From the NCBI GenBank assembly GCA_019648995.1, contig BLXT01003739.1, forward strand, positions 1,122,793 to 1,152,910: DNA of 30,118 bases. The letters are read 5' to 3'. Shown one piece after another: positions 1 to 8,482 of this stretch. Positions within the stretch are counted from its first letter, which is position 1. Every line of letters begins with the position of its first letter. The DNA is from Plakobranchus ocellatus. Lineage: Eukaryota > Mollusca > Gastropoda > Plakobranchidae. Made by a program: the position numbers and the translations under genes. A model generated the notes under the pieces. It had not been told where the DNA came from, made no database searches, and saw nothing but the letters and a program-made list of their open reading frames with translations.

Positions 1-112
1 CCCCACGCTTTTCTTACAGGAGAAGAGACCCCCCCTCCTCCAAGGCATAAGATTATATTTGAATGGCCCCTAAGTGACTTGCTTCCTATTTTTTTTCTTT
101 ATTCTCTTTCAG

Positions 113-278
113 ATCCATGTCCTGTTGCAAAGTTTAGTCCAAGTATAAGAGATTTTAAGAATGATGATGATGATTACTTAGTAGTGGTAAAGGTTTCTGG
201 GCGATCTGGCAGCACTCTCGAAAAAATGCTAGCAATCCACGCATTCCTTCCTCACGTAAAAGTGGCATATTTTCTTAG
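113..278 (+). CDS. Exon of polycystin-1/REJ-like protein (first exon seen)
   Basis: The exon is preceded by a strong pyrimidine tract ending in TTTCAG and followed by GTAAAT. It enters with two bases of a split codon and leaves with AG as the first two bases of the next. The 55 residues read PCPVAKFSPS, an acidic NDDDDY patch, then a beta-type stretch ending in LPHVKVAYFL. That end continues in phase into the exon at 3678. In REJ modules a strand of this kind comes before the first conserved Cys residues. The frame stays open upstream to base 1, so the exon could be longer; the acceptor at 111-112 was chosen because its pyrimidine tract is excellent. Exon status is well supported; the family name rests on the combined exons. 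Confidence 0.72.
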
Positions 279-668
279 GTAAATGAATGTGTATATTTTT
301 TATAAGTTTTACCAAATTGAAGTCTTAGCAGTGTAGCACTCTCTGGGCCTGAATGCTTTGATTTGATTTAAGATTTTTCTTTCTTTTCAAAGCTAATTTT
401 AAAGATAACCATAGTATCTGTTAATTTATACAGTCGAATAATATCTTTCAAAATATCTGTTGCAAAGAGACTGTACTTGCACCATGCAATGGGACTATGC
501 CCTATTTTTCCTTAAAAGTATAACATGCACTGCAGATGAATCCACCTTATGTGATTTCCTCAGAACTTGAGGTATATTCCAACACTGATTTTCCCCCTCT
601 TTGTCTTTTGCTGAAAAAAAAAAAATTAAAGTCTCAGAGAGCAATACCAGATAAATCAAAGCTAATTA
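279..668 (+). other. Intron sequence, nothing recognised
   Basis: Start of the 3.4 kb intron between the exons at 113 and 3678. AT-rich with short homopolymers; no coding or repeat signal seen. Confidence 0.5.
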
Positions 669-1927
669 CAGTGGAAACCTCATAATTCGAAGTACTTGGG
701 AATGGACCAAAAGTTCGGATTATAAGAGTTTGAATTATTAAAATTTGGGTGTCTGAAACACCACTAATTATTACCGGGTTACTTCCCTTAGATAAAAAAT
801 TTAACGAAAAGAACGGCTCTCTCCTGCTTTAATTCTCATGGACCCCAAACCCATTTCCCCTTTTTGTTTGTTTATTTTTTGGCCCTGAAAAGGGCCGTAG
901 TTGTATTGAATATTTGGCTTAGTTTGGCAGCTTTGCTCTTAAAGTGGTCAGTGATTGACAGTCTGCCTGGCTTTCCTCACAACATGGTCTTCAAATGAAC
1001 GGCGCTGCGCATGTCATCAGTGCCTTGCTCGATGACAAACTTTTAACTCTCAGTGGTGCCATTTTCAATTGGAGAAAATACGAAGCTGTTCAAAGTTTAA
1101 TTCAAAATCTATTCAAAAACAAGGAGAGATTTGTAATGCATCAATACCACATGAGTAGCAATGCAACAAGTGATAGATCTAATCGAATACACACATGTTG
1201 GGATTGCTGTGATGCTGACCAGCGTACGTGTGTGTGTATGTGTTTGATTTAATGGTGGGTTCAGACGGTAGATGCAGTGCTAGCCTCTAGCGGCCAGCGT
1301 TACTGGTTTATCGATACGAATTGAAAACAAAACAAAACCAAAAAAAGGCACAGTGCCTCTCACTCCAGTCACGCCTAGCACACCTTGTCTCACCCGGAGT
1401 TTACAGTGCCCATACCATCTCCCTTTTCCTGCGCTTGCAGCTGATTGTGTGTGAAATTATATTATTCATTTATTGCCTTTACACTTACAGAGGTAGGTCT
1501 AGATGATCAAGACCTATCGTGACTGCAGCGAAAGGTTTCTCAGCCAGTGGCAGTGTGTGGCACTGGCAGATTGCGTGCCCGCTCTAGGCCTACATTCGGC
1601 ACCCCACTTCCCCCTCTCAAGCTATTTGAGCCCTCCCCTGTCTCACTCGTTGTTAATGGCACTCCCTGGAGTAGGCCTACTTTGTTGAAACGGTGATTCA
1701 ACCTGATTGGCATTGTTTTGGGGATGGTGAAAGTTAAAACATTTTTTTTTTCTTGTAGCGGTTTGTTGCGGTGCGGGCTTCGAATTATGAGAATGGACTT
1801 TCTTTGACTTCGAATAATGAGTTCGAACTTTACAAAGCCAAAGAGGAAAAAAAACCCCTCAGATCGCAAATACTTCGGTTTATGAGAAATTCGAATAATC
1901 AAACTTAGGCTTTTGAGGTTTCGATTG
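669..1927. mobile_element. Non-autonomous DNA transposon with pogo/Tigger-like ends
   Basis: The left end reads CAGTGGAAACCTCATAATTC. The right end, reverse-complemented, starts CAATCGAAACCTC. Eleven of the first 13 positions agree, and a TA dinucleotide lies directly outside each end (667-668 and 1928-1929), as expected for the Tc1/mariner/pogo superfamily. Inside both ends are degenerate repeats of the form TTCGAATTAT, resembling subterminal repeats of pogo/Tigger elements. The 1259-bp body has only short ORFs (for example 995-1252) and no recognisable DDE transposase, so it probably depended on an enzyme from elsewhere. It sits in an intron of the REJ-like gene. The ends are seen directly; the pogo assignment is inference from end sequence. 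Confidence 0.6.
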
Positions 1928-1929
1928 TA

Positions 1930-2689
1930 CTTTCTTCAATCATTTATGATGTTCTACACTTTTGACAGAGTGCAGTGCAGTTTAACTTCCCATTTCCCCC
2001 CCCAATAGTAAAATTGAGCCAAAGAATCTATTAGAAAGTATGAGTTTTGATTTCAGGTGTGAAATATGGCAATACAAAATGAGGCAATTTGTAACCATGC
2101 AGTGTGAGTGTTTAGGGTTGCCTTTGTTTTTGTTGAGAGGCATAAAAGTGAATTGTGTAGTTTGGTTGGGAGAGTGAGCCCCATAAGAGTATCTGCCTCT
2201 TTGGCCTTTTTATTGGAAGTGATAATAAAATGGACATTTACAGGGTGATGTAAGATCATAGTATAGAGTGAGATACTCTTTGCTAATGTAAATAGTAAAA
2301 CAGGGATGAAAATAGCTGAGATTTTCTCACTACAGTGCCTGTTTTGTAATATTTAACTCTCTTTCCTTTATTTTTGTCCTAATTAATCCTGTCCATCACT
2401 GTTAAAATCAATTGTTTTTATTACATTAAGAATAAACCCCACGAAAGCCTTTTAAAGTAATGTATTATAGGCCTAACGCACACAAGTGTTGTCGATTACT
2501 CTTATTTCCACTATTAGAAATTGGCCCAGACCCATAATCTTTGTAAACAGTGAATAGTGTATTCAAACATAATTTTCTGGGGAAAAATTCTGAAAAATTA
2601 AGAATGAACAAGTCCGCAAATTCCTAGAGGTTCAGAGAAAAATCTAGGACGCTAATTTTCACTACCCTACTTTTAGTTACCTTCAAACC
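1930..2689 (+). other. Intron sequence, nothing recognised
   Basis: AT-rich intron of the REJ-like gene. ORFs here (such as minus strand 2053-2259) have no recognisable motif. Confidence 0.4.
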
Positions 2690-2935
2690 CAATTTTTATC
2701 GTATCTAATCTAGATTTAATCTGACCCTGACTAGAATCTAGGTTCTAAATCTAGATCTTCCGAACGTAAACCTAGAGATTCTGGGTAAATTAATCTAGAT
2801 CTAGATCTAAATAGATCTAGAATTCTAGATTTAAATAAAATGAATCTATTCCAATTCTAGATATATATTGAGATTCTCACTAGATCTAGATTTGATCTAA
2901 ATCTAGAATCTAGATTATCTAACTCTAGTTCATTT
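2690..2935. repeat. TCTAGA/AGATCT-rich simple repeat block
   Basis: Over about 245 bp the sequence is built from overlapping short palindromes CTAG, TCTAGA and AGATCT in irregular order, with spacers such as AAT and TTAAAT. There is no fixed period, so it is a cryptic rather than a strict tandem repeat. Single TCTAGAT/AGATCTA words recur elsewhere (near 11380, 11590, 11820-11870 and 13975), so the word is common in this genome. The block can fold on itself almost anywhere. Nothing indicates coding. Confidence 0.7.
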
Positions 2936-3239
2936 TTCGTAAGGATGGGGCGCTTTGCCCCCCCCCCCTGTTTCCCTAACAATGGGCTTTGTCCCTCCTA
3001 GACCCCACCAGGGCCTATGTGGCCCCTGAACCAGGGCAATGGATTTTCATAGAATTTTTTGAAAGTGCCATTTACACCCCTGGTATAAGTTGTAAATTGA
3101 TAGGGAGAACAATTGAAGGAATGCATATTTTTTAGACCTTTGGTAAAACTAGATAAATATAACTCAATAGCAGTTTTGATACTGTAGATTTTCATGCCTT
3201 TATTGAGCCCATAAAGAGTGGAATACCCAGAGTGACAGA

Positions 3240-3387
3240 GGAGAAGCACAGTGGCTAGCAAGTCCACCCTGGGATCTGCACATACCCTTCTGTCTCAGGT
3301 TCGAGCCCTGCCACCGATGCCCTGGAAGGCCTGAAAGCCTGAGATCACCTTCTTGTGGACTGGCTGTATACAAAAACCAAATCAGCA
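3240..3387 (+). mobile_element. tRNA-derived SINE remnant with LINE-like 3' tail
   Basis: GTGGCTAGCAAGTCC near 3251-3265 resembles a Pol III A box, and GGTTCGAGCCC (about 3298-3309) is a near-perfect B box, spaced as in a tRNA. The arms do not fold into a tRNA, so this is a SINE head, not a tRNA gene. From 3348 the sequence CCTGAGATCAC, then GTGGACTGG, then GTATAC resembles the tails of the two LINE fragments at 4166 and 16139. The SINE probably used that LINE's reverse transcriptase. A clear target-site duplication was not found, and the 5' boundary is approximate. Confidence 0.6.
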
Positions 3388-3677
3388 ACTCAATTTTTAT
3401 TTTAGTATGAGCTCTGGACCAAACAATGTGGGTACAAAACATAATTTAGAATTATGTATTGGGACAAATCTGTGCATTAAAAATAGCTCTCTTTAATTTT
3501 TAATTCATGTGACTCTTGATCTAATTTAAGATAAATTATTGATACATTTTTTTACGGCCATTGTTTTATATCTGATATATTCTTGAAGGTTAATACTTGG
3601 GACAATTTTTCTATATATTTTACAAGTAAATGAATGTGCATGCTCTTTTAAAAAAAAAAACGTTTTATCGTTTTTAG

Positions 3678-3770
3678 TTGTCATGCAGGATGTGAAGAGA
3701 CATTAGGCATGAACCACACATTGATACTTACAGTCAGGCCTCCCTGGTGGCGTTATGGCAAACCTGAAAG
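3678..3770 (+). CDS. Exon of polycystin-1/REJ-like protein
   Basis: This 93-nt exon has acceptor TTTTTAG and donor AAAG|GTAAAA. It is absent from a start-to-stop ORF scan because it has no start codon. Phase fits at both ends: AG from the previous exon plus T makes Ser, and the exon again ends in AG, which takes T from the next exon. The residues include SCHAGC, NHTLILTV and PPWWRYGKPE. The C-x3-C pattern followed by N-x-x-L-x-L is what REJ modules show in their first Cys strand, just before the YxWSL strand. An N-glycosylation sequon (NHT) fits an extracellular domain. Inference from phase, splice sites and motif order; no alignment was run. Confidence 0.75.
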
Positions 3771-3817
3771 GTAAAAGTTATAAATATAGTAGCTCCTAAG
3801 AGCTAGATAGTTTATTG

Positions 3818-3935
3818 ACATCATCATCATCACATCACTTCATCATGATCACTGTCATCTTCATTATCATCATCGCCTTCATCAATGTTTTTGTCCTCAC
3901 TACTATTGTGATGATGATTGTCACCATCAGCCTGA
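3818..3935 (+). repeat. ATC/CAT trinucleotide microsatellite, imperfect
   Basis: Runs of ATC, interrupted by CTTC, TTC and GTC, then ATG on the far side (ATGATGATT). Lies in the intron after the 3678 exon. ORFs across it are simple-sequence translations. Confidence 0.8.
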
Positions 3936-4165
3936 ACACTTGCAACAAAGCAATCATATTAAAGCCTTCAAAACTTTCATATCAATCAAGTACCACAAGG
4001 CAAATAAAAAATTTTCAAGCATCTTTTTAAAAACACAAATACCAGTAATTTTTTTTTCTTTCTACAGTGAATAATTCAAAGGATATATATGCAAAAGACA
4101 ATGTACAGATCTAAATTGATGTGTACAAGGAAAACTTCAGATCCATTGAACCTTTACTATTACTC

Positions 4166-4250
4166 TGATGGAAGCCTATGAGAGAAAATGAATGAACAGA
4201 AACCCTGAGATCACTGCATAATGGTGGACTGGGTATACCAATAATCAATC
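4166..4250 (+). mobile_element. LINE 3' tail, extremely 5'-truncated, with 17-bp target duplication
   Basis: The 85-bp insert is close in sequence to the tail of the LINE at 16139-16672: both have GAAGCCTA, CAGAAACCCTGAGATCAC, a TAATGGTRGAC block, GGGTATACCAATAATCAATC and a short AATC-type end. It is flanked by the 17-bp direct repeat AACCTTTACTATTACTC at 4149-4165 and 4251-4267. That is a textbook product of target-primed reverse transcription stopped very early. It carries no coding sequence. Confidence 0.88.
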
Positions 4251-4267
4251 AACCTTTACTATTACTC

Positions 4268-5873
4268 AAAAGACTCATGTAAAAAGATACTACATATAGT
4301 CATTGATAAGCATCTTTTTTTCACAAATGCCCTTTGAAAGTGATCGTGTTTCACTATTTTCAGGTCTTGCTTTGCCAAGGAATGGTCTCTTTGGTAAACT
4401 TGACATAAACTTGTTGTCAAAATAAAGCTGAAGACCTGAACTATACAATGGTATAAATATCTCAAAACAGCCCGAGGGTACCTTATGCCCCGTTTAGACA
4501 GAACGCATCATATATGTGTTATTGCTCGCAATCAGTTTTTAATTTGAAAAAGTGTGGGTAAAAAATGGCTCAGGACTTGTACAATGGGCATAGTAATGGC
4601 AAAGCATGGCTAAGGTTAAGAGAGTGAGCATGCGGATGAAATGGCAGCACAAATTGTAATTCCACATTCTATTTTAAAAAATTAACAAACTCTATTAGTC
4701 TTAAGCTAAAATACAAAGTTTTCTAAAATTGATATAGTAAACAAATATGACCACCTTCTTCAAATTAAACATATTTTGAAGAACACAGAGCAGATGTAAA
4801 AACGTTTTGGTGTAAAGGTTTCATCAATGTTAAGATAATTGAGGTGGTGATAGGCAAAAGAGCAGTGTCATGAAATTGTACCAGATGTTAATTCCTTAAT
4901 CTACATTTAGCAAACCTTTCTACTTTTGCCACAAACATTACACTGTTAGATGTTTTCAGTGAAAATTATTTTATGATGGTGTAACTGATCTAAATATTTT
5001 GAGGTGTCAACCTTTGTTGTACAATGAGTGATTCATATATATACTCGACTGTTTATTCTTCTCTTCTGTTTATGTAACTGAAGACAACACATTGGGTAAA
5101 CAAAGTTAATGCAATCAAAATCCACCACTCAACACTGCTTTTAATCATACTGTCCATTTAGCTTTGTATCTAGTCCTTTAGCCCCAGCACCACTAAACCC
5201 CACCTCTCTCCTCCACTATCACCTGACAGTGATAGTTCTGCTACTATTATCCCTTTGCTTGATCACTCATTATCACTAGCTCTTGCCTTTGTTATGAGTG
5301 ACTGGTGTGTTCATAGCCTAATGTAGCCTTTACATCATGATATAGAGTATGTGTCTATGTAATGAATGATCTTCACAGTGCCTTGTATAGCCTCTCCCCT
5401 CTGTACTCCTTCCTACATACATATAGTAGGCCATGCTACTGTACCTAATCAACTTTTCTCCTTTGACAAATTTAGTGGAACCAAGTGATATCTTTAGAAA
5501 TAGCTATGTGTAAGATATGTATTTCATAGTTTAAGTTAACTGTTTTTTTCAAGTAAGTTGCTTCAGACTTAATCATGCACTTATCTGGATCAAAATTTAT
5601 CAATGAATTTCAGTGTCTATGTTTGGGTATTCATGAAAAGGATGTTTACAGCTTAATTGGATTTTAAAAAGCATTAGACCCAAATCTTAAACGTTTGAAA
5701 TCACTGGTCACGGTTGGTCCTTATAAATGAGTCTAAAGTCTTCATATGCAGCTTGAGCCGTGCTGGATAATTCAAAGCGCTAGGTCTTTCAACTCTTTCT
5801 GAGAAAACAGATTGATTGTGCACATTAAGGTTAAAAAGAAACATCAATCAGTTCTCTTATTTTTTCTTTTCAG
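4268..5873 (+). other. Intron sequence, nothing recognised
   Basis: About 1.6 kb of AT-rich intron ending at the acceptor of the 5874 exon. No further exon in phase, no repeat array and no transposon ends were recognised by eye. Confidence 0.4.
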
Positions 5874-6022
5874 TCTTCAGTCATGGAGTTTAGAAAGAAA
5901 AGGAAATCCAAAGACCTATCAAAAAGTGTTTCAAGACTACATTATTGTTGACGCTCACAATTTGAAGCCAGGAACACAATATTCTGTGAAATACAGCAGG
6001 TACTTCAATTCAGATCATTTCG
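5874..6022 (+). CDS. Exon of polycystin-1/REJ-like protein (WSL strand)
   Basis: Acceptor TCTTTTCAG and a very good donor CG|GTAAGT bound this 149-nt exon. It starts with T, completing a Ser codon from the exon at 3678, and ends with one base (G). The protein carries SWSLERKG and, about 30 residues later, LKPGTQYSVKYSRY. The pair WSL plus L-x-P-G-x-x-Y is the most recognisable signature of REJ modules in PKD1, PKD1-like and sea-urchin suREJ proteins. A second AG at 5879-5880 (TCTTCAG) could act as acceptor but breaks phase with the upstream exon. The following intron is about 20.7 kb. Confidence 0.8.
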
Positions 6023-8086
6023 GTAAGTATTTGAACTATATGCTGTATTTATTAAATGCGTCCTCCTGAATAGGCCAAATGAGTCTCAAATCACATTTTG
6101 TATGATATTTTTAGACCATTAGTCAAGTTGTTAAATCCACTAATACTAGTTAAACTCTTTTAAAACGCTATTTCAAAGAGGTAAACATGTACTTTCATTT
6201 TCATTTCCTTATATCTCTATCGTGTTGGACTATATTCGTTAAAATTTGCCTTCAGACATTTCTTGTGAATTTGATGAATTTAGATTATGACAAAATCTTG
6301 AAAAATGACCAGCTGATTTGCCTGATCAATCAAATTAATTGCTCTCATTAATTACAACTTATGATTACTGCTTTTACTATCATCATTCATACTATGCTTA
6401 CAGCTACCAGAAATGAACTGCTACCAGTATTACAATATGATTATCAACTTTTGTCTTTTTACTAACAACCCCATTATGCTGCAAAGAAGAATCAAAACGA
6501 CATCCCAATGTATGGCTGCCTTATTTCTCTTGGGTACAATCCACATAGGAAGAGATGAAATAGGCAGACAATTATCAACATATGATTTCGGTAGTCTAGT
6601 TTTGAAGGCACATTGTCACATATGAAAGTGCAACTTCACTATAGTCTGAAAAAAGGAGTAATAAAGTCAGTACAGATCAATGTCCTGGTCACTTCAAATA
6701 GAACTGAGAAAAGAAAATTATTGCTACATATCTCCACAAGCAAGTCTTGCATTGAGAAAACATCTAGATATTTATCCAGGGTTGGAAAAAATTTCACTAA
6801 TGAGTAAATCAGTGCAATCTGGAAGCCTAAAGCCTAGCAATGACAAACTCCAAGATACCCAAAGATAAAGACATATGAAGCTTTCCAAAGGAAATCGTGC
6901 TTGTTGCCTTTCAGCATCTGAGTAGCCATCTCTCCTGAGCTCTTTTCCATTTTTCCATTGTTGGTAATAATAATGTTATAAATTCCATTGTGTAAAGAAT
7001 CAAAGAAAACCTTGCGGTAACATAAAGTGCCAAGTAAAAGGACACAACCATCAACTTCAAACTTAATAAAGTCAAGCAACACCAAGTGTACATCTAAAAC
7101 TTTTGTCCCGAGGCTCCTTCAGTACAAAAATTCCCTTTTCAACTGAAAAACTGTTAATGGTGAAACATTTTAATGTCCTCCTCACTGTCTTTTCTCTTTA
7201 GAAAGACCTTCATTAACCAAAGAGGCAATGATACTGGGTGACTTAAAGTCCTTAGATGTATATAACTTAATGGATAACAGAGAAGGATGAAGTGGTAGAT
7301 AGAAGTAGTTATAAACCATGAAAGTTTGACTTGTTATTGATGCTTATTCTGACAATGATGTTTACCAAAATAACTTTTCTTTTTTTTATCTCAACATAGT
7401 AATTAGTTTCCAAAAACTACAGAATCCACTTCAATAATACAAAACTTCTTTAGTCTTTTTCATGAAGAAGTTTTTTCTGTTTTAGAAAGAACTATACAGT
7501 TAACTGGGTGATGACATCGTTTATCCCACAAAACTTTGAAAATTGACTTTTTTGTGTTATCTGAACCCTTGGTCTATTCCACACATTAGAATAAAACCTT
7601 GAATTTAAAAAACAATGTTTAAAAGTATCAATTGCGCCATAAAAAATTGCGCATATGCAGCCTGCCTCCACACTAGATGATGAAACCAACCACCCAACCC
7701 ACACTGAGCCAGCTGTGTGTGAATTGACCATTTTCATCACCTGAGATTATGCCTATCCCATGCTCATGTGACCAGCGCTTGGTTGTGTATGCTACGCGCA
7801 GGCAAGGAAGGTGTCATCTTGTTTTCGTCATTCTGTTATTAATGATTATTTACAAAGTAAAGCGGGTAGTTATGGGAGAAGGGTCGGAAAGGATGGTCAA
7901 GGGAAAATTGAATAAAAAGGAGCAAAACTTAGCAATAATTTTAATCTCTATAAATAAGATTCGTTGAGAAGCTAATGGGACGTTAAATATCCTTCTCAAA
8001 GTTAGGGTGCGTCACAATTTGACATTTCTCTGGATTTGAAAACAGTCATGGTTTTCTGGCTAAAAAGGTAAGACTACTTGTTTAAT
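6023..8086 (+). other. Start of 20.7 kb intron; unassigned ORFs only
   Basis: The donor GTAAGT at 6023 opens the large intron. The ORFs here are short. One minus-strand ORF, 6834-7085, reads like ordinary protein (VLLDFIKFEVDGCVLLLGTL, then CYRKVFFDSLHNGIYNIIIT) and its frame can be followed slightly upstream, so it may be a fragment of an old gene or element. It matches nothing I recognise. The plus-strand ORFs 6413-6868 are likewise unassigned. Confidence 0.3.
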
Positions 8087-8180
8087 TTGTGGTAGTAGTA
8101 GTACTTTGTTTTTTTAGAAGTGATAGTAGCAGTAGAAATAGTACTTTTTTTTAGTGGTGGTAGTAGTAGTAGTTGTAGTT

Positions 8181-8220
<40 letters not shown>

Positions 8221-8264
8221 TGGTAATGATAGTGATAGTAGTTGTAGCAGCAGCAGCAGCTGCA
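8087..8264 (+). repeat. GTA/TAG trinucleotide microsatellite
   Basis: A short GTAGTAGTA run at about 8089-8103, then a long run of TAG units from about 8155 with TTG, GTGG and GATAG interruptions, ending in GCAGCAGCAGC near 8260. The minus-strand Leu- and Tyr-rich ORFs over it are simple-repeat artefacts. Confidence 0.85.
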
Positions 8265-8482
8265 AAACTTTCCTTTAAGAATGGTAAAAGAAATTGCTAA
8301 CAGTAATATTATAATCATTGTCATTTCTATCATATTGTTACTACTATGGTAATACTTGTTCAAATTCTTTTGAATTTGCCTATAGCTGATACCTTTATTA
8401 TTCTTGTGATACCAGATCTATGGTGATTCATTTCTTAATTTAATACATTTGGATACATTTTCTCATCCTTTCTACCAGAGCC

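Noticed and set aside
1-112. Upstream open frame joined to the first exon, with a possible acceptor at 16-19
   Set aside because: The frame is open to base 1, but the long pyrimidine tract and TTTCAG at 91-112 mark a better exon start, and the extra residues (poly-Pro, hydrophobic FFLYS) look like translated intron.
1540-1902. 120-residue minus-strand ORF inside the pogo-like element
   Set aside because: No transposase or other motif, and it overlaps the subterminal repeats; probably chance.
3240-3312. Possible tRNA gene
   Set aside because: A and B boxes are present but the acceptor and anticodon arms do not pair, and the sequence runs into a LINE-like tail, so a SINE explains it.
8074-8363. 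Poly-Leu and poly-Tyr minus-strand ORFs
   Set aside because: Translations of the GTA/TAG microsatellite.
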